A DNA stretch of 39,785 nucleotides, from assembly GCA_022576105.1 (NCBI GenBank), contig JACZRM010000001.1, forward strand, positions 1 through 39,785, given 5' to 3'. A model generated the notes under the pieces. That model had not been told where the DNA came from, ran no database searches, and worked only from the letters and a program-made list of their open reading frames with translations. How positions within the stretch are numbered: position 1 is the stretch's first letter; each line of letters opens with the position of its first letter. A program made the translations under genes and the position numbers. Shown here one piece after another: positions 7,457 to 13,777 of this stretch. This DNA comes from Chloroflexota bacterium (GTDB lineage: Bacteria > Chloroflexota > Dehalococcoidia > UBA3495).

Positions 7457-9136
7457 TTAACGGCCGGGTCCAGGCGTCGGTGTAGCACCAGGCCCACGCC
7501 CGCCAGCACCAGGCCCAGGCCCACGCCCACCAGGTCCAGGTCCGCGACGGTTCCCGCCCCGCGCTGCTCCGCCGCCGCGACGTCCTCTACGATCCCGGCG
7601 TCCGCCGCCGCGATGGTCCCCTACAATATCTTCGGAGAACCGAATTTTCCCGGCGTCCGGGATCAGCAGGGTGGTTTCAGGGAGCAGGGCGGCCTCGCCG
7701 CTGTCCTCGTCCTCTTCATCCTCGTAATCTTCCTCTTCTACATCGTCTAGGGTGAAGGATTCTAGTTCTTCAACGCTCAAACCTACCGAAGCTTCTACCT
7801 CTTCGGCGGCTGCCTTCTGCTCCGCTTCTTCCTTGATCATGGATTCCAGCAGGGCGTCTTCGTCTAGCGCCTCAGCGGGGATACTAGTTGCTTCGGCGGC
7901 GACAGGCTCAACCTGGACTTCAGCCGCCTGGGGCGACTCGGCAACAGTTTCAGCGGCGGCGGCGGCGGCTTCCTCCACAATGGCTTCAGCTTCGGCCACC
8001 ACGGCCTCAACTTCGGAGGTCTCTGCAGTCGGTTCTTCGGCAGCGGCCTTTTGCTTCCGTTCCTCTTTCTGCTGCTCGCGTAGTCCCTTGATTTCTTCCC
8101 ATTCGGTCAGACCCTTTATATCCAGGCGCCAACCGGCCAGTCGGGCCGCCAACCTGGCGTTCTGTCCTTCTTTGCCGATGGCCAGGGACAATTGCCGGTC
8201 GGGGACCACCACCATGGCGGTCTGGTCACTGGGGTCCAGGTCAACGTGCACTACTTCCGAAGGGCTGAGGGCCTTGGCGATAAATTTCTTGGGATCGCTG
8301 TCCCAAGCAACCACGTCAATCTTCTCGCCCTGCAATTCGTTGACGATACTCTGGATCCGGTTTCCTCGAATCCCGATGCAGGAACCAACCGGGTCGATAC
8401 CCTCCTGGTTTGAGTGAACCGCCACCTTGCTGCGGAAGCCGGCTTCTCGGGCAATGGCCTTGATTTCTACTACGCCGTTGTAGACCTCGGGCACTTCAAT
8501 CTCAAAGAGCCGTTTTAGCAGGTTCTTGTGACTCCTTGAGACCAGAATCTCCGGGCCTTTGCTGCCGTTGCGGACATCCAGGACAAACACTTTCACCCGC
8601 TGTCCCTTGCGGTACCGTTCGGTCGGCACCTGCTCTTCAAGGGGCATCACCGCCTGGGCCCGGCCCAAGTCTAGTGCCACAGATCTGCCATGGTCAATAT
8701 GGTCAACCACCCCGGATATGATGTCGTCTTTGTGCTGGACAAACTCTTCGAAGAGCTTTTCACGTTCAGCCTCCCGCAGACGCTGCAGGACGACTTGTTT
8801 GGCGGTCTGAGCGGCGATTCGGCTGGCGTTGTGGGGCAGGGGTTCGGCGGACGCGAGTTCGTCTCCGACGGCAATTGACTTTTGGACCGCCTGAGCTTCT
8901 TGCAGGCTAACCTCTCGCTCAGGGTCCTCTACGTCATCAACCACCGTCCTCAGTGCATAGACGTTGACCTCTCCGGTGTTGGGGTTGAGCTTGACCGAGA
9001 TGTTCTGGCCCGATGCTGGATCGTCCTTCTTAAAGGCCGAGGCAAGGGCTACTTCAACTGCCTGCAGCACCTGTTCTTTAGGCAGGTGACGTTCGGCAGA
9101 CAGTTGGGTCAACGCTATTAAGAAGTCGCTTTTCAT
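7457..9136 (-). CDS. nusA: Transcription termination/antitermination factor NusA with long acidic and RGG-rich tail
   Basis: RNA-polymerase-bound elongation factor acting in pausing, termination and antitermination. Residues 1-130 are the polymerase-binding domain. Residues 135-200 are the S1 domain. Two KH domains follow (about 225-345, with GSCIGIRGNRIQSIVNEL and LSLAIGKEGQNARLAARL). The normal family core ends near 350. Here about 210 extra residues follow: an Ala/Glu-rich acidic stretch (355-500, including EEEDYEDEEDEDSGE) and a Gly/Arg/Pro-rich tail (509-559) with RGG, RRG and GRGPGPG repeats. Such RGG tails usually bind RNA. The tail DNA is low-complexity but in frame with a clear stop. 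It is the first gene of the operon; rimP, its usual partner upstream, is absent. Confidence 0.95.
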   Translation of the reverse strand: MKSDFLIALTQLSAERHLPKEQVLQAVEVALASAFKKDDPASGQNISVKLNPNTGEVNVYALRTVVDDVEDPEREVSLQEAQAVQKSIAVGDELASAEPLPHNASRIAAQTAKQVVLQRLREAEREKLFEEFVQHKDDIISGVVDHIDHGRSVALDLGRAQAVMPLEEQVPTERYRKGQRVKVFVLDVRNGSKGPEILVSRSHKNLLKRLFEIEVPEVYNGVVEIKAIAREAGFRSKVAVHSNQEGIDPVGSCIGIRGNRIQSIVNELQGEKIDVVAWDSDPKKFIAKALSPSEVVHVDLDPSDQTAMVVVPDRQLSLAIGKEGQNARLAARLAGWRLDIKGLTEWEEIKGLREQQKEERKQKAAAEEPTAETSEVEAVVAEAEAIVEEAAAAAAETVAESPQAAEVQVEPVAAEATSIPAEALDEDALLESMIKEEAEQKAAAEEVEASVGLSVEELESFTLDDVEEEDYEDEEDEDSGEAALLPETTLLIPDAGKIRFSEDIVGDHRGGGRRDRRGRRGGGAARGGNRRGPGPGGRGPGPGAGGRGPGATPTPGPGR

Positions 9137-9194
9137 CGCGCATCCCCCTTGAGATGACGTCCCTCCTGGGCTGAAACCGGCTCATTCAACAAGA

Positions 9195-9213
9195 AAGCGG
9201 GATATTCCCGCTT
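9195..9213 (-). promoter_or_regulatory. Hairpin in the nusA leader
   Basis: Perfect 8-bp inverted repeat AAGCGGGA-TAT-TCCCGCTT between the promoter and nusA. On the minus strand it is followed by TCTTG, so it is a weak terminator at best. Since NusA acts on RNA hairpins and pausing, a role in autoregulation of this operon is possible but is inference. Confidence 0.55.
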
Positions 9214-9235
9214 CCAACCCAAGATATTGCTCATT

Positions 9236-9264
9236 AGTATAACATCGCACGCACAGTGTTTCAA
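9236..9264 (-). promoter_or_regulatory. Promoter of the nusA-truB operon
   Basis: On the minus strand, TTGAAA (9259-9264) and TATACT (9236-9241) are separated by exactly 17 bp. Transcription would start near 9229, giving a leader of about 93 nt that contains the hairpin. An AGGAGGGA site lies upstream of the nusA ATG. Confidence 0.78.
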
Positions 9265-9373
9265 GATTTGTCACCAATTGTGGCGCGAGTCGCTTTGGTC
9301 ATTTTTACGTGCTGCACCAAGTCAATCAGGTCGCAAAATATGGGTCGGCAATGGCTGGCTGGCGAAGAGGTTT

Positions 9374-10324
9374 TTACCACCAAATTTTACCCTTGGCATC
9401 TTTCTCAAGTTGTTCGTAGTCCTTGGTCCATAAGCTGGTGCTCAGGTACTTCCAGCCTCCGTCCGCCAGCAAGCAGACGATGTTCCCTTCCTCCATGCGC
9501 TCGGCTTGCTTCAGAGCGGCGTAAACCACTGAACCGGAGGAAACCCCGGCAAAAATGCCTTCCTGCTCCAGCAGGTCCCGGGTGGTGCGGAAGGCTGGCA
9601 GGCTGCCCACCATGATGCGGCCATCCAGCAGGTTCAGGTCCAAAATCGGAGGGATGAACCCATCTTCCAGGCGGCGTAGGCCGGAGATGAAATCGTCGGG
9701 TTCCGGCGCCACCGCCACCACCTTGATGTTGGAGTTGTGCTCTTTCAGGCGCCGTCCAACGCCCATCAGGGTGCCACCGGTGCCCAGTCCCGACACGAAA
9801 ACGTCTACCTCGGGCAATGCTTCGACAATCTCCTGTCCGGTGCCTTCGTAGTGGGCGTCGGGATTGCCGCTGTTGCCGTACTGGTACATCATCAGGTAGT
9901 CGTGAGGGTGCTTTTCCTGCACTTCGTGAGCCATGTCGATGGAGCCGTTGGTGCCCAGCGAGCCATCAGAGTAGATTATCTCCGCTCCATAAGCTTCCAG
10001 CAACTGAGTGCGCTCCATGCTGACGTTTTCTGGCATGACTACGGTGACCTTGTACCCTTTTACGCGGGCGACCATGGCCAGAGAAATGCCGGTGTTGCCG
10101 CTGGTGGGCTCCAATATGGTGCGACTGGCGGAAAGTTCTCCGTCCTGCTCCGCCCGCTCAATCATTTTCAGCGCGATGCGGTCTTTCACGCTGCCGGTGG
10201 GATTCTGCCCTTCCAACTTGGCGAATATTCGCACGCTCGCCTTGGGGCTCATCTTTTGCAGCTCCACTATGGGAGTGTTCCCGATAGTGTCTAAAATGCC
10301 TTTGTAGGTCAGCTTAGTTACCAT
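9374..10324 (-). CDS. cysM: Cysteine synthase, CysM (CysO-thiocarboxylate-dependent type)
   Basis: PLP enzyme that makes cysteine from an activated serine. PLP is bound by Lys47 in NPTGSVKDR. The substrate loop is EPTSGNTGISLA, and the PLP-phosphate loop is GLGTGGTLMGVGR. Several stretches match the Mycobacterium tuberculosis CysM type better than ordinary CysK: MPENVSMERTQLLEAYGA, YQYGNSGNPDAHYEGTG, EGIFAGVSSGSV and the ending GGWKYLSTSLW...KIWW. Those enzymes use O-phosphoserine and a thiocarboxylated carrier protein (CysO) as the sulfur donor. The neighbouring MoeB-like gene, which could charge such a carrier, supports this. No carrier or Mec-type protease gene is in the window. Ordinary O-acetylserine sulfhydrylase activity remains possible. 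Confidence 0.88.
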   Translation of the reverse strand: MVTKLTYKGILDTIGNTPIVELQKMSPKASVRIFAKLEGQNPTGSVKDRIALKMIERAEQDGELSASRTILEPTSGNTGISLAMVARVKGYKVTVVMPENVSMERTQLLEAYGAEIIYSDGSLGTNGSIDMAHEVQEKHPHDYLMMYQYGNSGNPDAHYEGTGQEIVEALPEVDVFVSGLGTGGTLMGVGRRLKEHNSNIKVVAVAPEPDDFISGLRRLEDGFIPPILDLNLLDGRIMVGSLPAFRTTRDLLEQEGIFAGVSSGSVVYAALKQAERMEEGNIVCLLADGGWKYLSTSLWTKDYEQLEKDAKGKIWW

Positions 10325-10399
10325 ATACTCGCTTAGTTTCCGTGGGCGGGCGGCCGCATTGCTCCTGAATGAATCTTTGAACCAGATTGAGGTTCAGGT

Positions 10400-11242
10400 C
10401 TAGTCGTTGGCCACGCCCACCCCTGCCGGTGGGGCCAAGCCGCAAAAGACTTCATAATCGATCAGCTCTGTGATGGTCGGGTTGTCGCCGCAAAGCGGGC
10501 ATTCCGGGTTTCGCTTGAGTTTGACCTCGCGGAAATTCATCGAAAGGGCATCGATCAACAACAGCCGGGAACTCAGCGATTCGCCGATTCCCAGGAAATA
10601 CTTCAGCGCCTCGGTAGCCTGTATGCTGCCCACCAGTCCGGTCAGCGCTCCCAGGACGCCGGCTTCGGCGCAGTTGGGCACCATCCCCGGAGGGGGCGGC
10701 GATGGGAATAAGCAGCGATAGCAACCTTGCCCGGGCAGGAAAACCGTCGCCTGGCCGTCAAAGATCAGGATGCTGCCGTCCACCAGGGGTTTGTTCAACA
10801 AATAGCAGGCATCGTTAACCAGGTAGCGAGTGGCGAAGTTGTCGGCGCCGTTGACCACCAGATCGTACTGGCTGATGATGTCCATGGCGTTTTCTGATTC
10901 CAGCCGGACCTCATGCAGCACGACGTTCACGTCGGGATTGTAGGCGTGGATGTTGTCCCTTGCTGATTCCAACTTGGACCGGCCCACATCGGCGGTGTGG
11001 TGCAGTATCTGGCGTTGCAGGTTGGAAAGCTCTACGACGTCGAAGTCTACCAGGCCGACGGTACCCACACCGGCCAAGGAGAGATATACGGCGGCTGGAG
11101 AGCCCAGGCCGCCCGCGCCGATGATCAGGGCCTTGGCCTGCATCAGCTTGCGCTGACCGCTGCTGCCCACGTCACTCATGATGATGTGCCTGCTGTACCG
11201 TTTAACCTGATCTGGCGTTAAGACCTGGGCTTGCTGAGTCAC
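10400..11242 (-). CDS. moeB: MoeB/ThiF-family sulfur-carrier adenylyltransferase
   Basis: E1-like enzyme that adenylates the C-terminal Gly-Gly of a ubiquitin-like sulfur carrier. The ATP site is GAGGLGSPAA (42-51). The family segments SRHIIMSDVGSSGQ, DFDVVELSNLQRQIL and NGADNFATRYLVND follow. Zinc is held by Cys174/Cys177 and Cys248/Cys251, and a possible adenylyl-thioester Cys191 lies in PNCAEAGVLG. There is no rhodanese domain, unlike MoeZ or human MOCS3, so sulfur must come from another protein. The start is GTG, with AGGAGGT 7 nt upstream. It sits 75 nt before cysM, so it probably charges the carrier for CysM. MoaD or ThiS as substrate is possible too. Confidence 0.87.
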   Translation of the reverse strand: MTQQAQVLTPDQVKRYSRHIIMSDVGSSGQRKLMQAKALIIGAGGLGSPAAVYLSLAGVGTVGLVDFDVVELSNLQRQILHHTADVGRSKLESARDNIHAYNPDVNVVLHEVRLESENAMDIISQYDLVVNGADNFATRYLVNDACYLLNKPLVDGSILIFDGQATVFLPGQGCYRCLFPSPPPPGMVPNCAEAGVLGALTGLVGSIQATEALKYFLGIGESLSSRLLLIDALSMNFREVKLKRNPECPLCGDNPTITELIDYEVFCGLAPPAGVGVAND

Positions 11243-11447
11243 TGGATTTACCTCCTTGAGGACTGGGTGAGCATTTCGGCCGATAATCTATTCAATTTTG
11301 CAATAAAAAAACCTGCGCTCCCATTACTGGGAATCCCATAACAAATGGGCGCAGGCTGGGTGTATTTGGTGTATTGGCCCGCCCCCTATGTTAGAGGACA
11401 GGTACAGCTTGCTTGATAAGAAGGATGAGTCATTATATTCATTACAG
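11243..11447 (-). promoter_or_regulatory. Leader RNA of moeB-cysM with internal terminator (candidate attenuator)
   Basis: Between the predicted start near 11447 and the moeB GTG lies about 205 nt. The first ~90 nt contain CTTATCAAGCAAGCTG and a small hairpin CCTCTA-ACA-TAGGGG. They are followed by a strong intrinsic terminator and then about 60 nt to the ribosome-binding site. This order (sensor-sized region, terminator, gene) is that of a transcription attenuator. I could not match it to a SAM, T-box or other riboswitch consensus: apart from CTTATCAAG no SAM-I core is present, and there is no T-box GGTGGNACC motif. Confidence 0.45.
11305..11355 (-). terminator. Strong intrinsic terminator in the moeB leader
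   Basis: On the minus strand, CCTGCGCCCATT pairs with AATGGGAGCGCAGG (one bulged base) and is followed by seven T. The loop includes CCCAT/ATGGG repeats that allow an alternative, smaller hairpin. It could end the rrf2 transcript, but a promoter lies between rrf2 and this site. Confidence 0.85.
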
Positions 11448-11453
11448 ATTTTG

Positions 11454-11482
11454 AGTCTATTCCTGGTTCCGGGCCTTGTCAA
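11454..11482 (-). promoter_or_regulatory. Promoter of moeB-cysM
   Basis: Minus strand: perfect -35 TTGACA (11477-11482), 17-bp spacer, -10 TAGACT (11454-11459). A second -10-like TATAAT lies about 30 bp further on. Confidence 0.68.
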
Positions 11483-11551
11483 GCTAGGATGCGGGAGTAT
11501 CCATCCGGTCTGCATCCACTTGATTTAGATGCGCAGCCGCTGCAGTAGATA

Positions 11552-11989
11552 CTAGATTTGATACATGCCCTGCCCGCTAAGATAGCTTTGCCGCTGGGCA
11601 ATATGGGCCAGAGTGGTGTTGCTCAGCACGCTCTGGATGGAGTCTTCCACCGTCTTCCAGACCTCTTGTTGAGCACAGGATTCGGAGAACATGCAGTCGG
11701 TGGGCCCGGTGATGCAGTCCAGGGGAGAGGTATTCCCTTCCAACGTGGTCATTACCATGCTCAGGGTTATTTCCGACGGGTCCATGCCCAGCGTGTAACC
11801 ACCCTGGGGCCCCCGCCGGCTGCGCACCAGGCCAAATTTGTTCAGCGTGGTCATTACTTGCTCAAGATAGGCTTCGGGAATGCCCTGCTTGTAGGCGATT
11901 TCGGAGGTCTGTACTTGGCCTTCGCCAAAGTGCATGGCCAACTCCACCAACGCCCGCACTCCGTAGTCTACTTTCATGGGTATTCGCAT
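11552..11989 (-). CDS. Rrf2-family regulator with three cysteines
   Basis: Winged-helix transcription factor of the Rrf2/IscR/CymR group, 145 residues. The DNA-binding part is MRIPMKVDYGVRALVELA, ...EAYLEQVMTTLNKFGLVRS and RRGPQGGYTL. Cys92, Cys99 and Cys105 (DCITGPTDCMFSESC) are placed almost exactly like the iron-sulfur ligands of E. coli IscR (92, 98, 104), so an Fe-S cluster is likely. The start is the ATG preceded by GGAGGTGGG; a GTG three codons upstream lies within that site. It stands directly before moeB-cysM on the same strand, which suggests control of cysteine/sulfur genes as CymR does in Bacillus, or of Fe-S supply. No operator could be defined with confidence. Confidence 0.88.
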   Translation of the reverse strand: MRIPMKVDYGVRALVELAMHFGEGQVQTSEIAYKQGIPEAYLEQVMTTLNKFGLVRSRRGPQGGYTLGMDPSEITLSMVMTTLEGNTSPLDCITGPTDCMFSESCAQQEVWKTVEDSIQSVLSNTTLAHIAQRQSYLSGQGMYQI

Positions 11990-12070
11990 GCTTCCCACCT
12001 CCAGAGTGGTCCGACATATGCAAATTATAGCACTCTCGCGGGGCTATTTCCACGAATGCCGATTGTGGGA

Positions 12071-12301
12071 TAGGGCGATTGCATGTAAATCATCGGCGGC
12101 TAATGTCGATTGGGGCAGTTGCACCCGCTCGTGGTGAGCCCTTCGGCAGGCCGCTACTGATCCCTTCGGCAAGGTGAGGACAGGCCTGCCGGACCATGAA
12201 CGGGCGGGTTCCGTTCTCCCTGAGGCTCTCGAATGATGGGAATTGAACCCCGCCGCTAGCACTCGCCGCTTGAGTTGTATCCCTGAAATGCGATTGACCT
12301 A
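12071..12301. repeat. MITE-like element b, copy 2, with nested repeats
   Basis: The left end TAGGGCGATTGCAT and the complement of the right end (TAGGTCAATCGCAT) match at 11 of 14 positions. The interior (about 12124-12240) carries CTCGTGGTGAGCCCTTCGGC, GCCTGCCGGACCATGAACGG and CTCCCTGAGGCTCTCGAA, relatives of the GTTCGTGGTGAGCTTGTCGAACCATGA repeats elsewhere in the window. No gene is seen between rrf2 and the membrane protein at 12.6 kb. Confidence 0.5.
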
Positions 12302-12309
12302 TATTAGGG

Positions 12310-12444
12310 ATGGTGTATCAGTTTGGCCTCCAAGAACTGGGTTTGTCACCTCGATGAAGGCCGGTGTCCAGATCCAATCGCTGTCTAGACGCTCTAATCG
12401 TTTCCGGCTTGCGCCGGAATGACGATAGCTAAACTAACACACTA
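12310..12444 (+). repeat. MITE-like repeat a, copy 3
   Basis: Starts ATGGTGTATCAGTTTGGCC and ends GCTAAACTAACACACTA. It has the full set of internal blocks (CCAAGAACTGGGTTTG, GAAGGCCGGTGTCCAGATCC, CCGGCTTGCGCCGGAATGAC). The two ends are imperfect inverted repeats of about 15 bp. It lies only 9 bp after element b copy 2. Confidence 0.78.
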
Positions 12445-12625
12445 CCCGATTAGGTGACTAAATAAACCACCTGTTCGCCTGGATTGAGCAACAAAGTGGG
12501 ATATACTATCAAGCCAATGGCAATCTGATGCCTAGCTGGCAGGCCGGGCCGGAGCAGCCTGGATTATAGGTTGGCTGGCGCTGGATTGGCCGCCGATGCG
12601 ACGCTCCGTGGAGGATAGACTATCC

Positions 12626-13006
12626 ATGGTCAATGGGGTTCTAGTGGGGCTGGGCGTTTTTGTACTGTCTTTGTTTTCCGTTATTATTCCGTTAGCCCAC
12701 CTGGTCACTGTGCCTGGTGGGCCGTTCTTTGCCGGGTTCATCGGCATTAGTCGTGTCAAGGAAAGCCCAGATTCGCATGGAGTAAAGGGGCTAAAGTTTG
12801 GTTCATTCTTTGGCGGAGTGTTGTTTGTAATCGCGTTCACCGCGGTAGCCGCTTTCATATTTGTGTTTGAACCACGCCAAAAGCTTCAGGTCCTGTTGTG
12901 GTTTGGCGTCGTTGTGTTTACTCTGTACACGGGAAGCATGGCCGCGTTGGGAGCGATGTATTCTTTGATGCGAGCCGACCGCAAGCTAGCAGAAGCGGAG
13001 GAATAG
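12626..13006 (+). CDS. Small membrane protein, three predicted helices
   Basis: Not assigned to a family. The 126-residue product has three clear hydrophobic helices: about 2-27 (NGVLVGLGVFVLSLFSVII), 58-81 (FGSFFGGVLFVIAFTAVAA) and 91-115. The second is preceded by a short polar loop (SRVKESPDSHGVKGLKF), and the C-terminus (RADRKLAEAEE) is charged. The start is placed at the ATG that follows GGAGGA; an ATG ten codons upstream is in frame but has no ribosome-binding site. The stop codon TAG is made by the first three bases of a MITE-like repeat, so the original C-terminus may have been longer. Flanked by repeats on both sides. Confidence 0.6.
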   Translation: MVNGVLVGLGVFVLSLFSVIIPLAHLVTVPGGPFFAGFIGISRVKESPDSHGVKGLKFGSFFGGVLFVIAFTAVAAFIFVFEPRQKLQVLLWFGVVVFTLYTGSMAALGAMYSLMRADRKLAEAEE

Positions 13007-13135
13007 TGTATCAGTTTGGCGTCCAAGAACTGGGTTTGGTCACACTGTCGAAGGCCGGTGTGTAGATACAATCGCTATTTGAACGCTCTAAATGGAATCC
13101 GGCGAAAGCCGGAATGACGAGAACTAAACTAACCC
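13004..13135 (+). repeat. MITE-like repeat a, copy 4
   Basis: Starts TAGTGTATCAGTTTGGCGTC and ends GGAATGACGAGAACTAAACT plus AACCC. The best-preserved left end of the four. Its first three bases form the stop codon of the membrane protein gene before it. Confidence 0.78.
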
Positions 13136-13245
13136 TTTGCCATCGGAGGAAGCTGATTAACATCGCCTGGGCATTCCCGGTCGGAATCCCACCAGCCGTG
13201 TGGCGCCCTACAGCCTCAAATTGGAAGTTTGGAGCGTGAAAACCT

Positions 13246-13764
13246 ATGCCAAGATTGGCCTTGGACCTCAATAAACCCAGCGACCAGCAAATAGTAAAAT
13301 GTCAGTGGCGGGTGTCCCCTGGGTTGGTGCCTGGGGAGCCAAACGAAGGATTGACCGCCCGTCTGCTGGCGGTGCCGGCGCGCCTGGCCGATTATGACGA
13401 TTCGGCTTGGGAAGTTTGCAACAACGTCCGCCAGAGCCTGTCCGAGGGCTTCACCTTCGCCTGGTACCGCACCACGGTGGATTTGCCCGCCAGCATTGAT
13501 GGCGTGAACGTTGCCGGATACCGGGTGCTCTTCGAGACCAACTTCGACAATTACGGTGAAATCTGGGTCAATGGCGAAATTGATCGTGGCGCCGGCGTGA
13601 TATCCGGCATCAACTGTCAGCAGCGGGTGGACATCAGCGGCAGCGCTGAGGCCGGGGCCAAGTACGTCATAGCTTGTTTGGTGCTGAACGGCCCGTTGGC
13701 CCAGCCTCGGGGCGGAATTTTCCTGCGCTATGCCACACTGGCTTTTGAGGCAACGGACAACTAG
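13246..13764 (+). CDS. Stand-alone jelly-roll, sugar-binding-like protein
   Basis: 172 residues with the look of the galactose-binding-like beta-sandwich at the N-terminus of GH2 glycosidases. The key stretch is FAWYRTTVDLP, then GYRVLFETNFDNYGEIWVNGE, then VDISGSAEAGAKYVIACLVLNG. In GH2 enzymes this domain precedes a catalytic barrel; here the gene stops after it, so no hydrolase activity is expected. There is no signal peptide, so it is probably cytoplasmic. Only a weak GGAG lies upstream of the ATG. It converges with the PEPCK-like gene, 13 nt apart. Function unknown; carbohydrate binding is inferred from the fold. Confidence 0.62.
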   Translation: MPRLALDLNKPSDQQIVKCQWRVSPGLVPGEPNEGLTARLLAVPARLADYDDSAWEVCNNVRQSLSEGFTFAWYRTTVDLPASIDGVNVAGYRVLFETNFDNYGEIWVNGEIDRGAGVISGINCQQRVDISGSAEAGAKYVIACLVLNGPLAQPRGGIFLRYATLAFEATDN

Positions 13765-13777
13765 GTCTGGCGGCTGT

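Noticed and set aside
7752..8417. Plus-strand Ser/Ala-rich frame opposite nusA
   Set aside because: It is the antisense of the Ala/Glu-rich NusA tail; no ribosome-binding site.
11380..11450. SAM riboswitch in the moeB leader
   Set aside because: Only CTTATCAAG is shared; the GGCCC/GAAACC-type core is absent.
11324..11515. Minus-strand frame of 63 codons in the moeB leader
   Set aside because: It runs across the terminator hairpin, has no ribosome-binding site and no family likeness; a leader peptide is not supported.
12228..12275. tRNA-like T arm on the minus strand (GGGGTTCAATTCCC)
   Set aside because: No acceptor stem, D arm or anticodon arm can be built around it; it sits inside a repeat.
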